Part shown: one piece after another, positions 17,742 through 24,295 of the stretch
Numbering within the stretch: position 1 is the first letter of the stretch
Layout: each line of letters starts with the position of its first letter
DNA from: CAWFKW01 sp963816535
Lineage (GTDB): Bacteria > Bacteroidota > Ignavibacteria > Tepidaquicellales > OLB5
Length of the DNA: 64,000 nt
Reading direction: 5' to 3'
NCBI GenBank assembly: GCA_963816535.1
Contig: CAWFKW010000003.1
Coordinates: forward strand, 1,798,001 to 1,862,000
Translations under genes and position numbers: made by a program
Notes under the pieces: generated by a model
Seen by the model: the letters and a program-made list of their open reading frames with translations, nothing else
The model's database searches: none
What the model was told of the DNA's origin: nothing

Positions 17742-17917
17742 TAACTTTATAAATCTCAATTCGAAAATCACAAATCTCAAATCAAAATTTGCCCAGAGTC
17801 AGGCCCTGTCGGGACACTGAAGTATTACCCCGATCCCGCTTTCGGCGGGACGCGTCTACAATGTAATCTTCTTTATAAATCTGAAAATCGAAAATCACAA
17901 ATCTCAAAATCCAATTG
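17742..17917. repeat. tandem duplication beside tRNA-Leu
   Basis: The A/T-rich leader of the duplication (about 17742-17789) recurs at about 17866-17917, and each copy ends at a tRNA-Leu 3' end (17790 and 17918, a period of 128 bases). The two A/T-rich copies share long runs including CGAAAATCACAAATCTCAAA. The event duplicated the 3' part of the tRNA gene and its downstream flank. Confidence 0.75.
17790..17860 (-). pseudogene. decayed partial copy of tRNA-Leu
   Basis: The sequence keeps the acceptor 3' strand, the variable-arm region and part of the D arm of the neighbouring tRNA-Leu. The T arm is altered and the anticodon stem-loop is replaced by a G+C hairpin (TCCCGC..GCGGGA). The 5' acceptor strand is missing, so it cannot form a functional tRNA. 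Confidence 0.75.
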
Positions 17918-18004
17918 TGCCCAGAGCCGGAATCGAACCGGCACTGAGGTATTACCCCAACAGGATTTTAAGTCCTGCGCGTCTACCAGTTCCGCCATCT
18001 GGGC
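17918..18004 (-). tRNA. tRNA-Leu (anticodon TAA)
   Basis: Read on the minus strand, the 87-base gene folds into a complete cloverleaf. The acceptor GCCCAGA pairs with TCTGGGC. The D arm has GGCGGAACTGGTAGACGC, the anticodon stem CAGGA/TCCTG encloses CTTAAAA (anticodon TAA), and a long leucine-type variable arm (TGGGGTAATACCTCA) precedes the T arm CCGGTTCGATTCCGG. The discriminator base is A, as expected for leucine. CCA is not encoded. It should read UUA and UUG codons. Confidence 0.96.
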
Positions 18005-18072
18005 TGTACCAAAAAACAAGTTTAACGATTTTTTTCAATTATTTCTAACCTAAAATTTAGTTGGAAAAACGT

Positions 18073-18080
18073 TAAATTTG
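18073..18080 (+). promoter_or_regulatory. TAnnTTTG -7 element giving a near-leaderless transcript
   Basis: TAAATTTG ends only five bases before the ATG at 18086. Transcription normally starts about four to six bases after this element, so the message would begin at or next to the start codon. Confidence 0.55.
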
Positions 18081-18085
18081 CGGTT

Positions 18086-18670
18086 ATGAAACCTGATAAT
18101 AAATATTGGAGCCAGCTTTACAGCGAAGACAGAACAAAATGGGACCTTGGATATCCTGCTCCTCCCCTGAAGGAGTATTTTGACCAGCTAACCGATAAAA
18201 GCATCAGCATATTGATTCCCGGGGCGGGGAACGCATATGAGGCCGAGCATCTTTATAAGGCAGGTTTCAATAATGTTTTTGTACTTGACTGGGCCAAAGA
18301 ACCTTTAGAGAACCTGAAGAAAAGATTCAGCGATTTCCCTGAAAAAAACCTGCTCTGCGAAGATTTCTTTTCACATAAAGGCAAATATGACCTGATCGTG
18401 GAATATGTTTTTTTCTGCGCAATAGACCCGTCGCATAGAAAGCAGTACGCTGAAAAAGTTTTTGATCTCCTGAAGCCAAAAGGCAGATTCGCGGGAATTT
18501 TATTTGACGATACTCTTGCCGGCGATGATGGTCCCCCCTACGGGGGAACAAAGGAGGAATATATAGAATACTTCAAAAATCTGTTTGATATTAAAATATA
18601 CGAAACCGCTCATAACTCAATTAAGCCCCGAGCTGGGAGAGAATTGTTCTGCCTTTTCGAAAGGAAATAA
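18086..18670 (+). CDS. TPMT-like SAM-dependent methyltransferase
   Basis: The 194-residue protein has the layout of the thiopurine S-methyltransferase-like family. It opens with WSQLYSEDRTKWDLGYPAPPL, a substrate-side motif of that family. A class I SAM site follows in ILIPGAGNAYEAEHLYKAGF (motif I, about residues 43-62), an acidic VLDW residue binds the ribose, and there is a post-I region DLIVEYVFFCAID. Family members methylate thiols, halides or related small nucleophiles. The substrate here is unknown. It is monocistronic and divergent from tRNA-Leu. Confidence 0.88.
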   Translation: MKPDNKYWSQLYSEDRTKWDLGYPAPPLKEYFDQLTDKSISILIPGAGNAYEAEHLYKAGFNNVFVLDWAKEPLENLKKRFSDFPEKNLLCEDFFSHKGKYDLIVEYVFFCAIDPSHRKQYAEKVFDLLKPKGRFAGILFDDTLAGDDGPPYGGTKEEYIEYFKNLFDIKIYETAHNSIKPRAGRELFCLFERK

Positions 18671-18715
18671 GAGCCACCCGGCCCTAAGCGCCGCATAATC
18701 TTAAGTTTACAACAA

Positions 18716-18781
18716 TGATATTTATCAGTATTCGAAGTGACGCATATCATGGTATTTGCTTATATGTATGCGCTATTATTG
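18716..18781 (+). promoter_or_regulatory. tandem Crp/Fnr-type sites and -7 element upstream of the Omp28-like gene
   Basis: TGAT-ATTT-ATCA (18716-18727) and TGAC-GCAT-ATCA (18738-18749) lie 22 bp apart centre to centre, exactly two helical turns. A TATTATTG element (one base off TAnnTTTG) starts at 18774. If transcription starts near 18785, the sites centre at about -63.5 and -41.5, the classic activator positions. The same geometry is found at 34983-35048. Confidence 0.55.
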
Positions 18782-18858
18782 TATGGGAGGAACCACAAAT
18801 TTTTCGCCATCTTCCAATTTTATTTATTAAAGTATTTATATAGAAAGGCATTACGGTA

Positions 18859-19944
18859 ATGAAAATAAAATTACTTTCTTTAGTTCTTGTACTATTTTTA
18901 GGCGTTTCTTTTATCGGGGAAAAACAAACTTACCCTGATACAAGGAATGTATTACTTGAATTTGCAACGGGCACATGGTGTCCATGGTGCCCCTGCGGCG
19001 ACTATACCGCGGAGCAGCTGTTAATAACTCATCCCGGAATGATAGTCCTTGCATATCACGGCCCGTACAATTACGGCGGAGACCCGTTTACAGCATTTAA
19101 CGGTTACAGCATAATCAGCCAGCTCGGATTTACGGCATACCCGACCGCAATAATAGACAGGACAAACAGCTCCACGAATTTTTCTTACACGATGTGGACA
19201 AACGCCGTTAATACAGAATACACAAACAACCCAACTACGGTTGTTAGCGTTGAGATCGCTTCTAAGTCATATAATACCACAACCAGGGTTCTGACAGCGA
19301 CCATTAATTCAACGGCTTTGCAGACGCTGACCGACCAGTATAAGATCTGTTACGTTGTCACTGAAGACGGCGTGATTTATACACAATCAAGCAATAATGT
19401 TTGTATACCGGGCGGATCGAATTACGTCCACAAATGGATTGCAAGGAACATGGTAAACACGCCAACAGGCGAGAACCTTAATACGGGCACATGGAACCAG
19501 AACCAGGTGATTACGAGTAATGTTAATACGACTCTTGATAACGCATGGGTAGAGGCTAACTGTAATCTTATAGTATTTGTATATAAAGATTCATCGCCGT
19601 TATATTTGGCAAATATCAGCCAGACAATATTGCAGTCGGTAACAAATCCTCTGGGGATCCAGGGTACAGGAGTTGTTCCGAAAGTGTATTCGCTTTCGCA
19701 GAATTATCCCAATCCGTTCAACCCGACTACGAATATTAAATTCACCGTGCCTAAGAGCGGAAATGTAAGCCTTAAGATATATGATGCGATAGGGAATACT
19801 GTCCAGACATACGTAGACGGATTCATGAATGCAGGTTCATACAATGCTGAAGTTGACGCTTCAAGCCTTGCCAGCGGAATATATTTTTATGCATTAAGAG
19901 CCGGTGATTTTGTGCAGACTAAAAAGATGGTCTTGATAAAGTAA
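18859..19944 (+). CDS. secreted Omp28-like thioredoxin-fold protein with T9SS sorting domain
   Basis: The 361-residue protein has a signal peptide (residues 1-20), then an Omp28-type domain with VLLEFATGTWCPWCPCG. The WCPWC motif is a thioredoxin-like CxxC. A beta-rich stretch follows, and from about residue 275 a T9SS type A sorting domain (NYPNPFNPTTNIKF, then LKIYDAIGNTVQTYV and ASGIYFYAL). It is predicted to be secreted and surface-attached, perhaps in extracellular thiol chemistry. It stands alone with a likely Crp/Fnr-controlled promoter and a 74-base leader. Confidence 0.9.
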   Translation: MKIKLLSLVLVLFLGVSFIGEKQTYPDTRNVLLEFATGTWCPWCPCGDYTAEQLLITHPGMIVLAYHGPYNYGGDPFTAFNGYSIISQLGFTAYPTAIIDRTNSSTNFSYTMWTNAVNTEYTNNPTTVVSVEIASKSYNTTTRVLTATINSTALQTLTDQYKICYVVTEDGVIYTQSSNNVCIPGGSNYVHKWIARNMVNTPTGENLNTGTWNQNQVITSNVNTTLDNAWVEANCNLIVFVYKDSSPLYLANISQTILQSVTNPLGIQGTGVVPKVYSLSQNYPNPFNPTTNIKFTVPKSGNVSLKIYDAIGNTVQTYVDGFMNAGSYNAEVDASSLASGIYFYALRAGDFVQTKKMVLIK

Positions 19945-20107
19945 CTACTAATGACAATCCGCCTCGGCGGACTAATTACAAACCAAGCAATTATTTCTGG
20001 TTCCCAAGCTCCTGCTTGGGAACCTTATTTTCAGTAGTCTGATAATGGCGCCCAAACTGTCCGCCATGGCGGATTGGGACGAAGATAAAATGAAATTTAG
20101 TCTAAAA
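19945..20107. repeat. dispersed palindromes between genes
   Basis: Three G+C palindromes are packed here: ATCCGCCTCGGCGGA at about 19957-19971, GGTTCCCAAGC-TCCT-GCTTGGGAACC at 19999-20024, and TCCGCCATGGCGGA at 20060-20073. None has a terminal T run, so they are better read as dispersed repeats than terminators. Confidence 0.6.
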
Positions 20108-20141
20108 TAAAAAACCCGCCAATAATTGACGGGTTTTTTTA
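20108..20141. terminator. bidirectional rho-independent terminator
   Basis: AAAACCCG..CGGGTTTT with A-run and T-run flanks sits between convergent genes ending at 19944 and 20157. Confidence 0.8.
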
Positions 20142-20156
20142 TTTTCCATCCTAATA

Positions 20157-21215
20157 TTATTTCTTCACTTTTTCAATGTACGCCTTCAGCGTGCTATCCA
20201 GCGATGGTTTTTGTAACACCGCATGCTGCCAGTCTTTGAATGCATTAGGCTTGTCAAATTTATTAAAGTAAGCGAACCCACGATTTACATACGCGTCCGT
20301 AAGCGTTGAATCCAGCTCTATGGCTTTATTATAATCTATAAGCGCGCTGTCGTAATCTTTCAGGCTTGCATGAGCATACCCGCGCGAGTTAAACAATATT
20401 GGTTTTGTCTGGTCAAGTTTTATTGCCGCGCTGAAATCTGATACCGCCGGTTTAAACTGGTCAGTATTCATGTAAACAAATCCGCGGTTAATATAAGCGT
20501 CCGTAAGATTCGGATTCAGTTCAATGGCTTTGTTGTAATCGTCAAGCGCCGAACCTTCTTTGCCTGTATTCACGTAACAGTAGCCGCGGGAATTATAATA
20601 CACAGCGTTTTTTGGATTGAACCCGATTGCATGTGTAAAATCAGCGGCGGCCTTGTCATACATTTTCAGGTTCATGTATGCGAAGCCGCGGTTGGCATAT
20701 CCATCTTCGAATTTTGGATTTAATTCTATTGCTTTAGTGTAATCTTTAATGGCTGTAGTATAATCTTTCAGGAGGGCATAAACATAGCCGCGCCTGTTAA
20801 TATAAACGGGGTTCTTATTGTCTTTCTGCACAGCCTGTTCCATATCTTCCATCGCTTCTTTGAGCCTGTTCATTGTAAGATATGTGTATCCGCGAGAGTC
20901 GTAAAAACGCCCCGAATCGGGAGAAATTTTGATAGCTTCGTCAAGGTCCTTCAGTCCGTTTGGAATATCATTTCGGGAGATATAAAGTACCGCCCTGCGG
21001 TAGTATGCAGATGAATTCTGGTAGTCAGCCTTGATCGCCAGATTGTATTCGTCCAGAGCTTTGTCCAAATCGTTCTTGTTCGAGTTTTCGATGCCTGCTT
21101 TCAGATGTTGGTTTGATTCGTCAATATTTCTTGATTTACAGCCTGCGAGAACAATTGCAATCAACAAGACGCTGAAAAACAAGAGTATAGCCAATGATTT
21201 CTTATTTGATAACAT
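20157..21215 (-). CDS. TPR-repeat lipoprotein
   Basis: The 352-residue protein has a lipoprotein signal peptide with lipobox LAGC (Cys26). Nine or so very regular TPR units follow to the C-terminus, each with a DYNKAIELNP-type helix B. It should be anchored in the periplasmic leaflet of a membrane and act as a protein-interaction scaffold. The repeats are more uniform than in the TPR protein at 85-1572, suggesting recent internal duplication. No partner can be inferred; the gene is single and has its own terminator. Confidence 0.88.
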   Translation of the reverse strand: MLSNKKSLAILLFFSVLLIAIVLAGCKSRNIDESNQHLKAGIENSNKNDLDKALDEYNLAIKADYQNSSAYYRRAVLYISRNDIPNGLKDLDEAIKISPDSGRFYDSRGYTYLTMNRLKEAMEDMEQAVQKDNKNPVYINRRGYVYALLKDYTTAIKDYTKAIELNPKFEDGYANRGFAYMNLKMYDKAAADFTHAIGFNPKNAVYYNSRGYCYVNTGKEGSALDDYNKAIELNPNLTDAYINRGFVYMNTDQFKPAVSDFSAAIKLDQTKPILFNSRGYAHASLKDYDSALIDYNKAIELDSTLTDAYVNRGFAYFNKFDKPNAFKDWQHAVLQKPSLDSTLKAYIEKVKK

Positions 21216-21312
21216 GATTATGGTATATTTATAAAAACACTACAATTTTTCTAAAATAATTGTTAAATTGTAATACCGTAAAATAGTTAAGTTTAACAAT
21301 TAAATTAAATTT

Positions 21313-21717
21313 ATGCCGGACAGGTTGAAATTTCTTTTTGCATTATTTGTGGTCATGTTCATGGTTTTTGCATGCAGCAGCAACAAATCGGATAAAGACA
21401 AAGAGAACCAAACGTCGCAGAATAATCAGAAACAGCAGCAAACCGAACCCAAGGATCAATACCGGATCGCTGAGATCTTTGAAAATGATAAGAACCAAAT
21501 GGTCGACCTCATAGAAGGAAAAGCGACTTTTGATATCATGTTCGAAGGAGAAGGAAATTTCAAAGCGAACCTGCTTTATAACGATGGCAGGCCCTTTGAG
21601 GTCTTAGCGGATGTTAACGGCAGTTACAAAGGGAAAAAAGTTATAACCGTGCCGCAAACTTCTGCGTATATACTCGACGTTCACTGCACCGGCAAGTGGT
21701 CTGTTTACAAAGAATAG
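21313..21717 (+). CDS. small lipoprotein of unknown function
   Basis: The 134-residue product has a lipoprotein signal (hydrophobic core 7-19, lipobox FAC with Cys21). A Gln/Lys/Asn-rich linker of about 25 residues and a small beta-rich domain follow (residues 55-134; ATFDIMFEGEGNFKANLLYNDG, then VHCTGKWSVYKE). The C-terminal fold looks like a small beta sandwich exposed in the periplasm. No family is recognised. It is divergent from the TPR lipoprotein gene and convergent with the next one. Confidence 0.75.
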   Translation: MPDRLKFLFALFVVMFMVFACSSNKSDKDKENQTSQNNQKQQQTEPKDQYRIAEIFENDKNQMVDLIEGKATFDIMFEGEGNFKANLLYNDGRPFEVLADVNGSYKGKKVITVPQTSAYILDVHCTGKWSVYKE

Positions 21718-21745
21718 ACTCTTACGTTAATTAATATATGAAAAA

Positions 21746-22540
21746 TTACTTCAGCAGCGGCCGCAGTTTGTTAATTCTCGGTTTCAGGTCCTGCTCATAC
21801 GGCGGGTTTAGCCGTATCGCCATCTCCCAGTCGTTAATGGCTGCGGCATAATTCTTTAGCGCAAGATAAGACGTGCCCCTGTTATAGTATGCCTTCGCAA
21901 GCCTTGGATCCTTCATGATCACCGTATCATATTCTTTAACCGCCGAGTCATACTTTGTAAGAAAGTCGTATATGTTCCCTTTGTTAAAGTTTGCAATAGT
22001 ATCGTCCGGTTTTAACTTAAGCACCATCTGGTAATCGGCCATAGCGGAATCATAGTGCTTAAGCCTTTCATGGGCATTTCCGCGGTTCATATAAGCCGAG
22101 GGGTTGCTTGAAAACAGCCCTATATATTTATTGTAATCGGCAATCGCTTCAGGGTACATCTTAATGTTCTGAAAATGATTTCCCCTGTCAAGATATGGCC
22201 CCGGTTTCAGCGGATGTTTCTTGATCTGCAGCTCAAGCTCCTTGAACGCTTTGGTGTTCCACACTTTATAAATGCTGTCGCGCGGAATGCTGTATCCTTT
22301 GTGAAAACTCTCAAGAGAATCATGGTAATTGAAATCGCCCGTGCCGTAAATATTGGTGCTGTCCCTCACAAAGTTCAGGTCCAGGTCGTCATTCTTCACT
22401 TCCTGCGGAGGAACTTTCGTCACTTGTTCTAAAGTGTCTTTCTTGGTGGACTCGGTTTCGTTTTTCCTGGTGCACGAGCTGACTATTAACAAGGCGCAGG
22501 CTGCTGACACAAAAAGCGCTTTAACTGTGAATTTACTCAT
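21746..22540 (-). CDS. TPR-repeat lipoprotein
   Basis: The 264-residue protein carries a lipoprotein signal with Cys23 (VSSC). A short polar linker leads into about four TPR units from residue 105 to 245 (AIADYNKYIGLF, AMADYQMVLKLKP, AVKEYDTVIMKDP, AINDWEMAIRLNP). It is related in layout to the neighbouring TPR lipoprotein but shorter. A periplasmic scaffold role is likely. Confidence 0.85.
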   Translation of the reverse strand: MSKFTVKALFVSAACALLIVSSCTRKNETESTKKDTLEQVTKVPPQEVKNDDLDLNFVRDSTNIYGTGDFNYHDSLESFHKGYSIPRDSIYKVWNTKAFKELELQIKKHPLKPGPYLDRGNHFQNIKMYPEAIADYNKYIGLFSSNPSAYMNRGNAHERLKHYDSAMADYQMVLKLKPDDTIANFNKGNIYDFLTKYDSAVKEYDTVIMKDPRLAKAYYNRGTSYLALKNYAAAINDWEMAIRLNPPYEQDLKPRINKLRPLLK

Positions 22541-22682
22541 TTTTTTGCGGCCAAATTTCTTTGATTAATAATAAAAATTACTAATATTATATATGTTTTA
22601 CAATGTACAGAATCAAATATTGATTAAAAATGACAAGGATTGCATACCGCATTTACGGCATTCAAGAAATTGCTATTTGGTT

Positions 22683-23174
22683 CTAGAGTAATTTCTTTTT
22701 GCTTCTTGCAACAGCTTCTTTTTCAAGAGCCTGTTTGTACGCCGCAACTTTTTTGAAAAGTTCTTTATCTTCGGTTGCAAGTATCTGCATAGCGAGCAAG
22801 CCGGCGTTTTTCGCGCCGTTGATCGCCACTGCGGCCACCGGAACGCCGCCCGGCATCTGAACGATTGAAAGCAGCGAGTCGAGCCCGTCAAGCGATTTTG
22901 ATTTTATCGGCACGCCTATCACCGGCAGCGGAAAGTTCGCAGCCAACACTCCGGGAAGATGCGCCGCGCCTCCGGCGCCTGCGATGATTACTTTTATTCC
23001 GCGGCGATATGCGGTGGATGAATATTGGGCGACTAAGCCCGGCGACCTGTGCGCTGAAGCGACCTTTATTTCGTATGGAACGCCAAACTCCGTGCAAACC
23101 TTTGCCGCCTCCTGCATTACCGGAAGATCTGATTCGCTTCCCATAATTATGCCGACTACAGGATTATTTTTCAT
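22683..23174 (-). CDS. purE: N5-carboxyaminoimidazole ribonucleotide mutase
   Basis: The 163-residue protein is a class I PurE, which converts N5-CAIR to CAIR in purine synthesis. Visible motifs are the N-terminal GIIMGSESDLPVM (phosphate binding), VASAHRSP with the catalytic His, AGAGGAAHLPGV, and PVIGVPIKSKSLDGLDSLLSIVQMPGGVPVA. Length and order match the bacterial enzyme. It follows the HAD phosphatase gene by 41 bases on the same strand and may share its transcript. purK, its usual partner, is not in the window. Confidence 0.96.
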   Translation of the reverse strand: MKNNPVVGIIMGSESDLPVMQEAAKVCTEFGVPYEIKVASAHRSPGLVAQYSSTAYRRGIKVIIAGAGGAAHLPGVLAANFPLPVIGVPIKSKSLDGLDSLLSIVQMPGGVPVAAVAINGAKNAGLLAMQILATEDKELFKKVAAYKQALEKEAVARSKKKLL

Positions 23175-23215
23175 ACGTTGTTTATCCTTTAATAAAATTC
23201 AGACCTAAAATATAT

Positions 23216-24052
23216 TTATGACGCTTTTAATTTATACTTATGAACAAGCTCAAGCACTTCGCCGACCGCATCTTCGTTATTCGTGGAAAGCGTTACATAA
23301 TCAGCCTTGCGCTTCAGTTCAGGGATTGCATTTTGCACTGCGATATTATAAGCGCCGTAATCGAAAAGTGGCATGTCGTTGTGCCAGTCGCCTATTACAG
23401 CTACGTTCTTCCTCTTCATCCCGATGGCTTTCACAAGCCGTTTTACGCTGTCAAGCTTATCGCTTCCCTTTTTCTTTATGGTCAGAAGATAATAATCGTG
23501 GTTGGGAGACTTGGTTACGCTCAGCGTAATGCCTATGTTGGAAGGAAATGAAAATTGTTCTTTTATCGTCTTCAGGCTCGCCTTATCTTCGCAGTAAATT
23601 AATATTTCAAGAACGTCTTTTACAGATGAAAGATCGGGGACTTCTTTTATCGGCGCGCTGAGGCGAGAGTATTCTTTGATCACTGCATTGCGCGGAGTGA
23701 TGTATAGATTTTCCCTGTCGCAGACCGTAATCTTGCCGTAATTATGCTCGGCTAGCATTATTGCCTTCTGAATTATTTTATCTTTAATTATTCCCTGATA
23801 ATATATTTTGCCGTGCCTGTCCCTGATTAGAGCTCCGTCAAGCGTTACAAAAGGTATATCTATGATGAGCTCGTCCGCTATAAATGAGGAAAAACGGTAC
23901 GACCTTGCAGAAGATAAGGTGCAGTAAATACCATGCTTCTTAAGCTCTTTGGAGAGAAGCAGGGTTTTCTCGCCTACCTTTCCCTGACCGTCGACAAGCG
24001 TGCCGTCAATATCTATGACGATAAGCTTTATATCTCTTAACCTGTGATGCAA
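23216..24052 (-). CDS. Cof-type HAD-superfamily phosphatase
   Basis: The 278-residue protein has all four HAD motifs: nucleophile motif VIDIDGTLVD near residue 14, a Ser in LSSARS, the conserved Lys region, and GDWHNDMPLFDYG (motif IV, near 223). A type IIB cap domain lies in between. Such proteins dephosphorylate sugar phosphates, nucleotides or flavin precursors. The substrate is not defined by sequence. It lies upstream of purE on the same strand. Confidence 0.88.
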   Translation of the reverse strand: MHHRLRDIKLIVIDIDGTLVDGQGKVGEKTLLLSKELKKHGIYCTLSSARSYRFSSFIADELIIDIPFVTLDGALIRDRHGKIYYQGIIKDKIIQKAIMLAEHNYGKITVCDRENLYITPRNAVIKEYSRLSAPIKEVPDLSSVKDVLEILIYCEDKASLKTIKEQFSFPSNIGITLSVTKSPNHDYYLLTIKKKGSDKLDSVKRLVKAIGMKRKNVAVIGDWHNDMPLFDYGAYNIAVQNAIPELKRKADYVTLSTNNEDAVGEVLELVHKYKLKAS

Positions 24053-24281
24053 AAAAGCGATAAAATTATGCCCCTAGATGTTAAAAATACGTTACACGCT
24101 AATTTAATTTCTATTATCCTCAAAATAAATCCAAATCTACAAGAATCATGACAAGCGGTACTATTTGAAGGTTTATAACTCGGGATTCAATCGCTGTGAA
24201 GACAGACTTCAAATTTAAACAGATTCCTGTGAAATAGCGATTGTCCTCGGGTTTTTCACTGATTATTAATAGCCAATTCGT

Positions 24282-24289
24282 TAAATTTG
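24282..24289 (+). promoter_or_regulatory. TAnnTTTG -7 element directly before leuS
   Basis: TAAATTTG ends six bases before the ATG at 24296. It overlaps the alternative TTG start at 24287, which is therefore unlikely to be translated, and predicts a leaderless or near-leaderless leuS message. Confidence 0.55.
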
Positions 24290-24295
24290 TCAGAT

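Noticed and set aside
17742..18004. Prophage or integrative element at the tRNA-Leu
   Set aside because: The duplicated segment is only 128 bases and neither repeat encloses integrase or other mobile-element genes in this window.
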